This document shows, in pieces, positions 9,361 to 19,481 of a stretch of 64,000 nt of DNA. Each line of letters begins with the position of its first letter. The first letter of the stretch is position 1. Under the pieces are notes generated by a model, which was given only the letters and a program-made list of their open reading frames with translations, searched no databases and had not been told where the DNA came from. This DNA comes from Psychrobacter pacificensis (GTDB taxonomy: Bacteria > Pseudomonadota > Gammaproteobacteria > Pseudomonadales > Moraxellaceae), in the NCBI RefSeq assembly GCF_900101915.1, contig NZ_FNAL01000003.1, positions 91,457 to 155,456 of the forward strand, in the 5' to 3' direction. Made by a program: the position numbers and the translations under genes.

Positions 9361-9651
9361 TTAGTAGCCATAGATGGTTTGCGGTAAAAGGACATAAAGC
9401 TCGCTTTCTAACTGGCTGAACATCTCGTCAACTATATAGCCACTATTAGCATCTAAACGTTTCTGTACCCATACGCGTATCGCCATATGATTATCAAAAC
9501 AAGGTTTCATTCCTAAGAGGCGTACTAAACCAGTGCCAGATTGAATAAAAAGTTCACGAATGAGCGTATTAGCAATCTCATTAGCATCTTCACTGATAGC
9601 ACCATCAGGCTTAAACTCGCTAAACAGCTTTTCATAATTAATGATTTTCAT
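9361..9651 (-). CDS. Small protein of unknown function between integrase and zinc-ribbon gene
   Basis: I do not recognise this 96-residue protein. It looks soluble and mainly helical, mildly acidic, with a single Cys and no membrane segment or signal peptide. The ATG has AGGAG with a seven-base spacer. It starts 11 bp after the integrase stop and ends 10 bp before the next gene, so integrase, this gene and the zinc-ribbon-like gene appear to form one transcription unit. That position suggests either a mobile-element accessory protein or small cargo. Reality of the gene is supported by the ribosome site and tight packing, not by homology. Confidence 0.65.
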   Translation of the reverse strand: MKIINYEKLFSEFKPDGAISEDANEIANTLIRELFIQSGTGLVRLLGMKPCFDNHMAIRVWVQKRLDANSGYIVDEMFSQLESELYVLLPQTIYGY

Positions 9652-9662
9652 TGTGACGTCTC

Positions 9663-10850
9663 CTAGTCAGCAGAGGATTGAACCAATTGACTACGATTGA
9701 CTAAAGCCTCAAATGCACTACCATCCTGCCGAGTCATATTCGGTACGTAACGGCTATACGTGTTGAATAGCATCTTGGTCGTAGAGTGTCCCATTTGACT
9801 GGCAATCCATTCAGGACTTTCGCCAGCAGCCAACCATAGCGTCGCTGCAGTATGACGAGTCTGATAAGCATTGCGCTTTTTCAGACCTAAAATTTTAAGA
9901 GTTGGATGCCAAACACGCTTATTCACGTTGTTGTAATCAAGTGGTTCACCCGTATGCGCGCAGAACACATAGTCAGAACGCTTGTATGTAATGTCTTGCT
10001 GCTCCACTAGGGCCTCATATACCCAAGGAGACATCTGAATAGCTCTATAAGACTCCTGCGTCTTAGGCGGTACGATCTTACCTTTGACCAAAGCTTGCTT
10101 AATGACAATCTCGCGACGATTAAAGTCGATATTTTCCCAAGTTAAGCCATCGATCTCACTCGTACGCATACCTGTAAAGAATCTTACTAAGTAATAGTTA
10201 CGATAGTCTTCCCTAACGCCGTTAATGAACGTCCAAACCTCCTCAAGCGTGAAAGGTTGAATATCAGTCTTAGGCTCCTTAAGGGATTTAATATCGTAGT
10301 AAGGGTTTTCAAAATGGTAGCGTTTAGAGGCTTCTTTTAGTATCATACCTAAAGGTACCATTATCGAATTGATGCGTGCCGCTGACAGATGTTTGTTAGC
10401 TTTTCCGTACGTTACTTTGGCGAGCGATGAACGGAAGGCTAATACATCTGTCTTTTTTATGATATGAATAGGCTTAGTGCCAAACTTAGGCAATAAATAC
10501 ATATCAATAATTTCTTTAATCTTACGTTTGTAAGTATCACGCCATTCGATCTCTTTTTCAGAAAACCATAGCAGCGCAAATTCCTTAAATGAAAGGACGT
10601 CACTTTGAAGACAGTCCTTGCGATCACTTAACGCCATCATCTCATCGCATTTATCGCTTTTGGGGAAATACTTAGCATAACTAAATATGCCCAAGGTAAT
10701 CTCTGCTTCCATTTTTTCAATCACTTTTTCAAGCTTTTTACGATTCGCTGGCGTGTCAATGAGGTTTGTCGTCTCCCTACAGCGTTTGTTCATATAGCGA
10801 AAGTCGACAAATAGCATATTGCTACCCTTACGTGTCCTAATACTAGCCAT
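9663..10850 (-). CDS. Tyrosine-recombinase integrase with DUF3596-type arm-binding domain
   Basis: This 395-residue site-specific recombinase should integrate and excise the element it lies in. The N-terminus MASIRTRKGSNMLFVDFRY matches the arm-type DNA-binding domain (DUF3596) of phage-like integrases. A core-binding domain follows (about 85-185), then the catalytic domain with R229 in TGMRTSEIDGLTW, YQTRHTAAT carrying the second Arg (R332), H355 in MGH and the nucleophile Y365 in NTYSRY. The first position of the usual HxxR box is Tyr, as I recall for other integrases with this N-terminal domain. The start has AAGGAG upstream. It is preceded by an excisionase-like gene (11-bp gap) and lies about 0.85 kb from the 3' end of tRNA-Val, a typical integration target. 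Confidence 0.93.
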   Translation of the reverse strand: MASIRTRKGSNMLFVDFRYMNKRCRETTNLIDTPANRKKLEKVIEKMEAEITLGIFSYAKYFPKSDKCDEMMALSDRKDCLQSDVLSFKEFALLWFSEKEIEWRDTYKRKIKEIIDMYLLPKFGTKPIHIIKKTDVLAFRSSLAKVTYGKANKHLSAARINSIMVPLGMILKEASKRYHFENPYYDIKSLKEPKTDIQPFTLEEVWTFINGVREDYRNYYLVRFFTGMRTSEIDGLTWENIDFNRREIVIKQALVKGKIVPPKTQESYRAIQMSPWVYEALVEQQDITYKRSDYVFCAHTGEPLDYNNVNKRVWHPTLKILGLKKRNAYQTRHTAATLWLAAGESPEWIASQMGHSTTKMLFNTYSRYVPNMTRQDGSAFEALVNRSQLVQSSAD

Positions 10851-10861
10851 GATAGTTCTCC

Positions 10862-11077
10862 TTATTGTAGTGCCATAGCGTTGATGCTACCGGTAATACC
10901 AGTACGCATATCTTTTTCGATCTCTTCCCAAACATATAAAATTTTGCGTCCACCAAACGGCCGGATGTAATGAATACCTTCGATAAGCACAGTATCTTTG
11001 AGCTCATTACGTATCGTACGAGGGTTATACTTAATGAGCTCAGAAAGCTCTTGGGTAGTTAGGTAGGTATGTGACAT
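10862..11077 (-). CDS. Excisionase-like small DNA-binding protein
   Basis: From the ATG at 11077 (AAGGAA upstream) the protein has 71 residues. YLTTQELSELIKYNPRTIRN is a winged-helix/MerR-like motif of the kind found in AlpA and excisionase proteins; the following FGGRKILYVWEEIEK matches the wing and helix that place these proteins on DNA. It lies 11 bp upstream of the integrase on the same strand and is divergent from an XRE regulator. A role in directing excision, or in controlling the integrase gene, is inferred from fold and position. Confidence 0.75.
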   Translation of the reverse strand: MSHTYLTTQELSELIKYNPRTIRNELKDTVLIEGIHYIRPFGGRKILYVWEEIEKDMRTGITGSINAMALQ

Positions 11078-11143
11078 AATAAATTCCTTATAAGCCAATT
11101 AAATAACTAGATTGTTTTATCGAGATAACAAATAATTTTATGA

Positions 11144-11203
11144 AAGTATTTTGTTGTTCGATAGAAGTACTTTACTAGCTATCGTAAGTCGATGCAAGTA
11201 CTT
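11144..11203. promoter_or_regulatory. Three AAGTACTT-like palindromes in the divergent control region (candidate operators)
   Basis: The 150-bp space between the excisionase-like gene and the divergent XRE gene holds AAGTATTT (11144-11151), AAGTACTT (11165-11172) and AAGTACTT (11196-11203). The centres are 21 and 31 bp apart, close to two and three helical turns. This is what an operator cluster for a dimeric HTH repressor would look like. The XRE protein encoded at 11228 is the natural candidate to bind it. The sites are seen directly; the binding is inferred. Confidence 0.55.
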
Positions 11204-11227
11204 TTTTAGTCTATTGAGGAATTATTG

Positions 11228-11452
11228 ATGATTTTATGTAATTTACCGGTACTACTAGCTGAACGGCGTATGAAAGTGGCAGATTTGATAAGAATGACAG
11301 GAATTAGCAAGTCGACTATGCACAAGATCTATAATGAGCAAACATCAAGAATCGATTTCGAGACTATGGATAAAATTTGTGAGGCATTAAATATTGAGGT
11401 AGGTGATTTATTTACTTATGTACCTAACGAGTCGCTAGATGAAGAAAAGTAA
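11228..11452 (+). CDS. XRE-family (Cro/CI-type) transcriptional regulator
   Basis: This 74-residue protein consists almost entirely of an XRE helix-turn-helix domain: LAERRMKVADLIRMTG is followed by ISKSTMHKIYN as the recognition helix and by ALNIEVGDLFTYVP, the typical end of YozG/Cro-type regulators. An in-frame TTG lies one codon before the ATG, but the ATG is preferred; GAGG is nine bases upstream. It is transcribed divergently from the excisionase-integrase genes and probably controls them, and perhaps itself, through the palindromes at 11144-11203. It has no effector domain, so how it would be released is unknown. Confidence 0.85.
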   Translation: MILCNLPVLLAERRMKVADLIRMTGISKSTMHKIYNEQTSRIDFETMDKICEALNIEVGDLFTYVPNESLDEEK

Positions 11453-11539
11453 ATTAGTTTTAGGGTGGTTTTAGAACAACTAGAGTAGAGGTCAAAAAGA
11501 CTATATTGATAAATAGGAAAAATTAAGGGAAGGCGCAAC

Positions 11540-11559
11540 TTGGGCACATTTTGGGCACA
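11540..11559. repeat. Direct repeat TTGGGCACA x2, one helical turn apart (candidate integrase arm sites)
   Basis: TTGGGCACA occurs at 11540-11548 and again at 11551-11559, an 11-bp period. It lies between the XRE gene and the tRNA-Val 3' end, the side on which integrase arm-type binding sites are expected. Same-face spacing fits cooperative binding of the integrase N-terminal domain. The repeat is clear; its function is inferred from position. Confidence 0.45.
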
Positions 11560-11655
11560 CAGATTTTTCAGTGCTAATTGTTTAAATGTAGAAAGGTCTA
11601 AAGTCTAATTAATATTAATCTATCTATTCCGCCACAGCCCTTATATCTCAGGCAT

Positions 11656-11688
11656 AAAAAAAGCCCCAATCTTAAGATTGGGGCTTTT
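11656..11688 (-). terminator. Intrinsic terminator downstream of tRNA-Val
   Basis: A palindrome, AAGCCCCAATCTT/AAGATTGGGGCTT (11661-11686), is flanked by an A run on the left and T4 on the right. On the minus strand it gives a strong hairpin followed by seven T, seven bases after the tRNA 3' end. Confidence 0.88.
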
Positions 11689-11694
11689 CGAATC

Positions 11695-11771
<77 letters not shown>

Positions 11772-11784
11772 ATTTAGGCCATGC

Positions 11785-11812
11785 ATTTTAGCAAGTTTTT
11801 CAGACTTTGCAA
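11785..11812 (-). promoter_or_regulatory. Sigma-70 promoter of tRNA-Val
   Basis: On the minus strand TTGCAA (11812-11807) and TAAAAT (11790-11785) are separated by 16 bp. The -10 box ends 13 bases before the mature tRNA 5' end, which fits a short 5' leader removed by RNase P. The remainder of the gap, up to the next gene at 12085, is AT-rich and shows no other clear feature. Confidence 0.7.
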
Positions 11813-12084
11813 GCCTTTTTTATAATTATCTTATTTTATTATCATAATATTTGACGTCACGCGTTATTATCAAATACTACAGTATGCTTTTTATGTATAT
11901 TTTCTAAATATTTATTTTAACCAGTTTAGTTTTTATTGTTAATAACAGCGTAAAAATTAATGAGTAAGCTCTTATAACTGATATCATATTCCTCTAACGA
12001 ATGTGGTTGTCATAAGAGCAATGATGTAAAGTCATTTGTGTCAACTAGGTATTCAACGAAAATTAGAACTAGTCGGAGGATGAC

Positions 12085-13062
12085 ATGGGCTTATTGGTAG
12101 ATGGTAAGTGGCAAGACAAATGGTACGACACGGAAGAAAACGGCGGGCGATTTGAGCGTGAAGATGCCGGGTTTAGGAACTGGATCACCGCAGATGGTAG
12201 TGCAGGTCCTACGGGCGTAGGCGGGTTTAAGGCTGAGCCTGATCGCTATCACCTGTACGTGTCGCTAGCCTGTCCTTGGGCACACCGTACTTTAATTTAT
12301 CGTAAGCTCAAAGGTTTGGAGCAGATCATTCCGATCTCTGTGGTCAACCCTTACATGGGAGAGAATGGTTGGACGTTTGCAGAGGGCGAGGGAGTAATCC
12401 CTGATCCGCTTATCCATGCAGATTATGCTTATGAGCTTTATATTAAAGCAAAACCCAATTATACGGGACGGGTTACTGTTCCGATTTTATGGGACAAAAA
12501 GACCAATACGATTGTGAGTAATGAATCATCAGAGATCATTCGGATGTTCAATTCAGCTTTTGACGACGTTGGCGCACTAGCAGGCGATTTCTCGCCAGCA
12601 TCGTTATTGCCAGAAATCGATGATATCAATGCGTTTGTCTATACGACGATTAATAATGGGGTGTACAAGGCTGGATTTTCGACCACACAAGAGGCTTATG
12701 AAGAGGCGGTGATTGAGCTGTTTGCCGCGCTAGATACACTGGAAGCGCGCCTAGCAGATAAGCGTTACCTCACAGGGAGCACTATCACCGAAGCGGATTG
12801 GCGACTGTTTACCACCTTAGTTCGTTTTGACGCGGTCTATGTTGGGCATTTTAAATGCAACCTACGCCGCATTATCGACTATCCAAACCTGTGGGGCTAT
12901 CTGCGTGATCTATACCAAGTGCCTGGTATCGCTGAGACAGTAAATATGGAGCACATCAAGCAGCACTATTACACCAGCCACGCCAATATCAACCCCACTC
13001 GTATCATCCCTATTGGCCCTGCTATTGATTTTACGACAGCCCATCATCGTGATCAGCTATAG
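12085..13062 (+). CDS. yqjG: Glutathionyl-hydroquinone reductase (Xi-class glutathione transferase, YqjG/EcM4-like)
   Basis: This 325-residue cytosolic enzyme uses glutathione to reduce glutathionylated hydroquinones. The family signature LACPWAHRT carries the catalytic Cys (C63) in the thioredoxin-like N-terminal domain. The N-terminal VDGKWQDKWYDTEENGGRF and ANINPTRIIPIGP near the end are also typical. The C-terminal all-helical domain (about 165-290) is complete. The ATG has GGAGG five bases upstream. It stands alone on the plus strand, convergent with hemB, sharing a two-way terminator. Confidence 0.92.
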   Translation: MGLLVDGKWQDKWYDTEENGGRFEREDAGFRNWITADGSAGPTGVGGFKAEPDRYHLYVSLACPWAHRTLIYRKLKGLEQIIPISVVNPYMGENGWTFAEGEGVIPDPLIHADYAYELYIKAKPNYTGRVTVPILWDKKTNTIVSNESSEIIRMFNSAFDDVGALAGDFSPASLLPEIDDINAFVYTTINNGVYKAGFSTTQEAYEEAVIELFAALDTLEARLADKRYLTGSTITEADWRLFTTLVRFDAVYVGHFKCNLRRIIDYPNLWGYLRDLYQVPGIAETVNMEHIKQHYYTSHANINPTRIIPIGPAIDFTTAHHRDQL

Positions 13063-13120
13063 ACATGTTTGCTTTATACATGTGAACAAAAAAGGCTAAG
13101 CATAAATAGAATTTCAATAA

Positions 13121-13169
13121 AAAACACCCCAGCGACTATGAAGCAGCTGGGAAGCAGCTGGGGTGTTTT
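13121..13169. terminator. Bidirectional terminator between yqjG and hemB
   Basis: A 13-bp stem, AAAACACCCCAGC/GCTGGGGTGTTTT, ends in A/T runs on both sides and can stop both converging genes. The loop holds a second copy of AAGCAGCTGGG, a small tandem duplication that allows an alternative, shorter hairpin. Confidence 0.85.
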
Positions 13170-13196
13170 ACAATGTAAAAGGCATTTTAATTGATA

Positions 13197-14246
<1,050 letters not shown>

Positions 14247-14342
14247 TCATTAAATAAGTAAAGCATCAGATGCAGCTAAAATTTTTAGCTTTTATATATA
14301 GCTACTATTTATATATAACTACTAAAGGTAGCACATAACAAC

Positions 14343-14369
14343 AAAAAGCCCCACCAAGAAGGTAGAGCT
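14343..14369 (-). terminator. Intrinsic terminator of the RND efflux operon
   Basis: On the minus strand AGCTCTACC-TTCTT-GGTGGGGCT forms a 9-bp stem with G-T pairs, followed by TTTTTG. It lies about 55 bases after the stop of the outer-membrane efflux gene. Confidence 0.65.
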
Positions 14370-14422
14370 AATTGTTATAAAAATAATACGCTAGCTAGTT
14401 ATCAAATGTTATATAACCATCT

Positions 14423-16234
14423 TTATGGAGTGACAATCTGTGGCACTGGTACTTGCTCAGTAGGTGTCTCTTCAGTCAATACCCCAACCGCTGCATCAGC
14501 GTCGTTGTCATTATCGATATCGACAATCGCAGTCGGCTTAAAGTCAACCTTCACAGGCGTCTGTGCTTGTTTGATAGCGGCGGCTTCTGGTGCTGCAGCT
14601 ACTCGCGCTGAGCTAGCAGCGTCGATAGCATAGGCCGCTTGCGACTCGGCATCTTTGGTTAATAAAGTACCAACTTGGGCCAAGTTAGTATATTGCGGAA
14701 CCGGAATCGCGACAGGTGTATCGAGATTGGCACCGCCGCCAAGCGCTTGATATAGCTCGATTTGACTGATGATTTTTTGTAGCTCTAAGTCTAGAATGCC
14801 TTGTTGAGTGTCAAACAATGAGCGCTGAGCATCAAGGACATCGAGATAGTTTGAGATACCAGCTTTAAAGCGCGCATCAGCAATCTCATAAGTCTGATCA
14901 AAGTTATCTTGCAGGCGGTACTGAGCTGCGAGCTGCTCGCCTAGAGTTGCGCGAGTAGCGAGCACATCGGAGACCTCACGGAACGCCGTTTGAATTGAGC
15001 GCTCATAGCTGGCAAGCGTTTGTTCGCGCTCGATTTGTGCGACATCGTAGTTTGCATCCAAACGTCCAGCATCAAAGATGGGTACGCTGATATTAGGGCC
15101 AAATGACCAGCCGACTGCATCATTATCGAACAAGTCGCTCAAGCCATCGCTACGGACACCAACGCTACTGGCTAAGCTTATCGTTGGGAAATAAGCGGCA
15201 CGGGCGACAGCGATATTTGCGCCCGCGGCTTTTAGATCGTATTCCGCTTGTAATACATCAGGGCGATAGCGTAGCAGCTCGCTTGGCAAGCCGGCACTAA
15301 ACACCTCGTGATTGGTGATATTGCTGACAGCGGGTGCTGGGATAAGCTCAGTAGGTACCGGCGCTCCTAATAAGAACTGCAGAGCATTTCTGGAGGTCAA
15401 AATACTGCTTTGCGCACGTAGTACCGCAAGTCTTGCACTCTCTAAAGCTGCTGCAGATTGCAAGGAAGGCAGCTTAGGATCAATACCGGCTTTAAAGCGC
15501 TCTTGCGCAATAAACAACGAGCGCTCACGGCTCTCAACAGTTGCCTCGGCGAGTTTGAGCTGCGCTAAGCTATAGCTAAGATTCGCGTAGCTCTGCGCGA
15601 TATTACTAATCAGACTAATTTGAATAGAGTCTTTGGCTGCCGTCGTTGACAAAAATCTCTGCAACGCTTGATCTTTTAGGCTATCGATTCGGCCCCAAAA
15701 GTCCAGCTCATAGCTTGCCAAACCGAGATTGACACTGTAGCTATCTGTCGTCTGTCTACCGCCAGTACTGCCAAAAGGCGTCTCAACGCGCGGAGAGGAT
15801 TGGCTTTGGCGTGAGTATTCTGCTTGACCATTGATAGTTGGCAAGTCGTTGATATCGGTAATACGATACTGCGCGCGCGCTTTTTCGATAGCCAAACGGG
15901 CACTCTCAAAGTCTTTATTATTGCTAAGACCTAAAGCGATTAACCTTTTAAGACGCTCATCGCTATAAAAATCCTGCCAGCGCTGTCCTGCGATACTTGG
16001 CTGCTCAGAGGTGCTGACAGTCTCATCACCAAAAGCGCCATAAGCTTGCTCAATCGGCAGGTTAGGCTCAGCGAGAACGGGGCTTGTATCTGCTTTAGGG
16101 ATAGTATTACAAGCGGCCATACTCAGAGCCAAAAAGCTCAGGCCAAGTAGGCGCGATGATTTACCAGTAGCTAGTAAAGCTTTAGAGCTTATCGCTCTTA
16201 CGGCTGAGTTAGAGGTTAAGAATAAAGAACTCAT
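14423..16234 (-). CDS. RND efflux outer-membrane lipoprotein (OprM/AdeK/NodT family)
   Basis: This is the outer-membrane channel of the tripartite pump. A long N-terminal region ends in the lipobox LSMAAC near residue 41, so the mature protein is a lipoprotein. Two OEP-type repeats follow, with family motifs [11 protein letters not shown] and [20 protein letters not shown]. At 603 residues it is roughly 100 longer than OprM. The extra part is a C-terminal tail after the second repeat, rich in Ala, Pro and Val and acidic near the end. It overlaps the permease gene by four bases (ATGA) and is last in the operon. Confidence 0.92.
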   Translation of the reverse strand: MSSLFLTSNSAVRAISSKALLATGKSSRLLGLSFLALSMAACNTIPKADTSPVLAEPNLPIEQAYGAFGDETVSTSEQPSIAGQRWQDFYSDERLKRLIALGLSNNKDFESARLAIEKARAQYRITDINDLPTINGQAEYSRQSQSSPRVETPFGSTGGRQTTDSYSVNLGLASYELDFWGRIDSLKDQALQRFLSTTAAKDSIQISLISNIAQSYANLSYSLAQLKLAEATVESRERSLFIAQERFKAGIDPKLPSLQSAAALESARLAVLRAQSSILTSRNALQFLLGAPVPTELIPAPAVSNITNHEVFSAGLPSELLRYRPDVLQAEYDLKAAGANIAVARAAYFPTISLASSVGVRSDGLSDLFDNDAVGWSFGPNISVPIFDAGRLDANYDVAQIEREQTLASYERSIQTAFREVSDVLATRATLGEQLAAQYRLQDNFDQTYEIADARFKAGISNYLDVLDAQRSLFDTQQGILDLELQKIISQIELYQALGGGANLDTPVAIPVPQYTNLAQVGTLLTKDAESQAAYAIDAASSARVAAAPEAAAIKQAQTPVKVDFKPTAIVDIDNDNDADAAVGVLTEETPTEQVPVPQIVTP

Positions 16235-19200
16235 TGTGTATTATCTCCAAAGCTTACAGGCTGATAACTCTCAGAGGGAGTTGGATTCTGTGGGTCATCA
16301 TCTTTATCATCTGGCTTGTTGTTCTTATATTTATACGGGAACATACCACGCACCCAAATATAGAACATCGGAATAAAGAAGATACCTAGTAAAGTGGCAC
16401 TAACCACACCACCTACGACACTGGTACCAATAGCAGTTTGGCTGCCTGACCCTGCGCCAGTAGCTATGGCTAATGGCACAACACCGATACCAAAGGCAAG
16501 CGAGGTCATAATAATTGGACGTAGACGTTGTCGCGCTGCGGTCATGACGGCCTCTCTGAGACTATAGCCTTCTTCTTGGTGCTCTTTGGCAAATTCAATA
16601 ATCAAGATGGCGTTTTTGGCGGACAAACCAACGACGGTGAGTAGACCCACTTGCAAGTAGATGTCGTTAGCAAAACCGCGTAACCACGTAAATATCACCG
16701 CACCCAATACCCCAAGTGGAATAACCAATAGGACAGAGAAGGGGATAGACCAGCTCTCATAAAGCGCAGCTAGACATAAGAAGACAACTAGAATCGATAG
16801 CGCATAAAGCATAGGAGCTTGCGAGCCTGATTTTTGTTCTTCAAGTGATAACCCAGTCCATTCGTAACCGATACCTTCAGGGAGCTGACTGATCATGTTC
16901 TCCATAGCTGACATGGCTTCACCAGTACTAAGACCAGGTGCCGCATTACCTTGAATATTCATCGAAGGTAAGCTGTTATAACGAGTCAAACGCGGTGAGC
17001 CTGACTGCCATTCGCTACTTGAGAAAGCATCGAAAGAGACCATGTTACCGGTTTCGCCGCGCACATACCACTTACCGATGTCATCAGGATTGGTACGGCT
17101 ACTGGCTTCACCTTGAACATAGACACGCTTGATACGGCCACGATCGATAAAGTCATTGATGTAGCTTGAGCCCCAGGCGGTCGAGATAACGCTATTGATA
17201 CTGCCTAAAGATAGACCATAAGCGGCGGCTTGTTCTTGATTGATATTGACTTTGAGCTGCGGTGCATCTTCTTGACCATTAGGACGTACGCCTGCCACAT
17301 TTTCGTTTTGTGCAGCCATACCTAGCAGCATATTACGGGCTTCAAGTAACCCTTCGTGTCCAAGGTTACCCACATCTTGTAGCATCAAATCAAAACCACT
17401 GGCATTACCAAGCTCAGTAATCGCAGGCGGTACGATAGCAAAAACTTGCGCTTCATTTAACTGGGTAAAGAAATAACCCATGGCACGACCAGCAACGGCT
17501 TGCGCGGTGTTTTCATCGCCTGAGCGCTCTTCCCAATCTGACAGTCGAACGAATGCCAGACCCATGTTTTGGCCTTGACCTGCAAAACTAAAACCAGCAA
17601 TGGTAAAGACAGAGGCAATATTGTCCGTCTCTTGTGTGTCGTAATAATTTCTGACTTTATCCAGTACATCCTGCGTCTCATCTAGCGTAGAGCCTGCAGG
17701 AAGCTGGACTAAGGTGAACATAATACCTTGGTCTTCTTCTGGCAAAAACGAACCTGGAATACGCAAGAACACCACTGCCATAATACCGATGATGGCGGCA
17801 TAGCCGATCAGGTACAACCACTTAAAACGAATACTTTTGCCGACGAAGTTTTCATAAGAGCGGCTTAGCTTAAAGAACCCGCGGTTGAACCAGCCAAAGA
17901 AGCCTTTTTGTTGTTCAGTACTGCCTTTTTCATGGCTCTTACCACGTTTTAGCAAGGTCACACATAGGGCAGGGGTGAAGATTAGAGCCACCATGGCTGA
18001 CAGCGCCATGCTCGTGATCAAGGTGATAGAGAACTGACGATAAATAACACCTGTTGAGCCGCCAAAGAAGGCCATCGGTACAAATACGGCAGACAAAATC
18101 AGCGCAATACCAATAACGATCTTACTGATCTCGCCCATCGACTGAACGGTTGCATCTTTGACCGAAATATCAGGGTTTTCTTCTAATATTCGCTCGACGT
18201 TTTCGACAACAACGATCGCATCATCAACCAGTAGACCGATGGAGAGTACCATTGCAAACATCGTCAAGACGTTGATACTAAAGCCTGCGATATAAAGCAC
18301 AGCAAAAGTACCTAGCAAGACCACTGGAACGGCAAGAGTAGGAATGATGGTGGCGCGCCAGTTCTGCAAGAAAATGAACATGACGATAAACACCAAGACA
18401 ATAGCCTCAATAAGCGTATTCACGACTTGCTCGATAGAAAGCTTCACGAAAGGCGTTGTGTCATAAGGCACAACAGAGCTTAGGCCTGCTGGAAAGTTGG
18501 TTTCTAGCTCGGCCATACGTGCGCCGACCGCCTCACGGGTCTCTAGCGCGTTTGCGCCTGCAGCCAATGAGATACCTAGACCTGCCGCTTCTTGACCGTT
18601 ATACAAGGAGTTGACGCTATAGTTTTCACTACCAATCTCTACGTCTGCGACATCACCGAGACGTACCTGCGCGCCTGAGCTGTCTGTCTTTAGTAGAATG
18701 TTTCTAAACTCTTCTGGAGTCTGCAGGTAGCTTTGTACACTGACGGTGGCGTTAATCACCTGTTGATCTGTGTCAGCAGGTGCTTGTCCTAGCTGACCTG
18801 CAGATACCTGAGCGTTCTGTGCTCGTACGGCATTGACAACATCAGAGGGCACCATGTTATAGCTACGTAGGCGTGCAGGATCTAGCCAGATACGCATGGC
18901 GTAAGTAGAACCAAACACCTGAACTTCACCAACCCCTTCCACACGACTGATCGAGTCAAGCACATTGGAGTTGATATAATCGGCAATATCGGCACGATCC
19001 ATACTGCCATCTTCAGAAATAAATGCCTGCACCATCAAAAAGCTGCTGGAGGACTTATTAACGTTGACACCTTGACGCTGAACAGCCTCAGGCAACGCGC
19101 TCATCGCCGCTTGCAGTTTATTTTGTACTTGTACTTGCGCCGTATCAGGGTCGGTACCGTTCTCAAAGGTAAGCGTCACTGAAGCGCTACCGTTTGAGGA

Positions 19201-19446
19201 GCTCGATGAGGAGATGTACATCAAGCCATCTAGCCCTTTCATACGTTGTTCAATAATCTGCACCACAGAGTTTTCAACGGTTTGGGCGTTGGCACCAGGA
19301 TAAGTGGCACTAACAGAAACGGTGGGCGGTGCGATACGCGGATACTGCTCAATCGGCAAATTAACAACCGAGATTACCCCGATAAGCATGACCAAAATGG
19401 CCAACACCCATGCAAAAATAGGGCGATCAATAAAAAAACGTGACAT
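16231..19446 (-). CDS. RND multidrug efflux permease (HAE1 family; AdeJ/MexB/AcrB-like)
   Basis: This 1071-residue inner-membrane proton/drug antiporter starts [20 protein letters not shown], the standard first helix of AcrB-type pumps. Proton-relay residues are present in [14 protein letters not shown] (two Asp in TM4) and [16 protein letters not shown] (Lys in TM10). Twelve hydrophobic segments in two repeats and two large periplasmic loops are visible. The C-terminal tail is hydrophilic and rich in Asp and Asn. It lies between the adaptor (35 bp upstream) and the outer-membrane gene (four-base overlap). Substrate range cannot be told from sequence; homologues expel many antibiotics and dyes. 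Confidence 0.96.
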   Translation of the reverse strand: MSRFFIDRPIFAWVLAILVMLIGVISVVNLPIEQYPRIAPPTVSVSATYPGANAQTVENSVVQIIEQRMKGLDGLMYISSSSSSNGSASVTLTFENGTDPDTAQVQVQNKLQAAMSALPEAVQRQGVNVNKSSSSFLMVQAFISEDGSMDRADIADYINSNVLDSISRVEGVGEVQVFGSTYAMRIWLDPARLRSYNMVPSDVVNAVRAQNAQVSAGQLGQAPADTDQQVINATVSVQSYLQTPEEFRNILLKTDSSGAQVRLGDVADVEIGSENYSVNSLYNGQEAAGLGISLAAGANALETREAVGARMAELETNFPAGLSSVVPYDTTPFVKLSIEQVVNTLIEAIVLVFIVMFIFLQNWRATIIPTLAVPVVLLGTFAVLYIAGFSINVLTMFAMVLSIGLLVDDAIVVVENVERILEENPDISVKDATVQSMGEISKIVIGIALILSAVFVPMAFFGGSTGVIYRQFSITLITSMALSAMVALIFTPALCVTLLKRGKSHEKGSTEQQKGFFGWFNRGFFKLSRSYENFVGKSIRFKWLYLIGYAAIIGIMAVVFLRIPGSFLPEEDQGIMFTLVQLPAGSTLDETQDVLDKVRNYYDTQETDNIASVFTIAGFSFAGQGQNMGLAFVRLSDWEERSGDENTAQAVAGRAMGYFFTQLNEAQVFAIVPPAITELGNASGFDLMLQDVGNLGHEGLLEARNMLLGMAAQNENVAGVRPNGQEDAPQLKVNINQEQAAAYGLSLGSINSVISTAWGSSYINDFIDRGRIKRVYVQGEASSRTNPDDIGKWYVRGETGNMVSFDAFSSSEWQSGSPRLTRYNSLPSMNIQGNAAPGLSTGEAMSAMENMISQLPEGIGYEWTGLSLEEQKSGSQAPMLYALSILVVFLCLAALYESWSIPFSVLLVIPLGVLGAVIFTWLRGFANDIYLQVGLLTVVGLSAKNAILIIEFAKEHQEEGYSLREAVMTAARQRLRPIIMTSLAFGIGVVPLAIATGAGSGSQTAIGTSVVGGVVSATLLGIFFIPMFYIWVRGMFPYKYKNNKPDDKDDDPQNPTPSESYQPVSFGDNTQ

Positions 19447-19481
19447 AGTATATCCCTAGGTCTTCCTATCTTTGAATGGAA

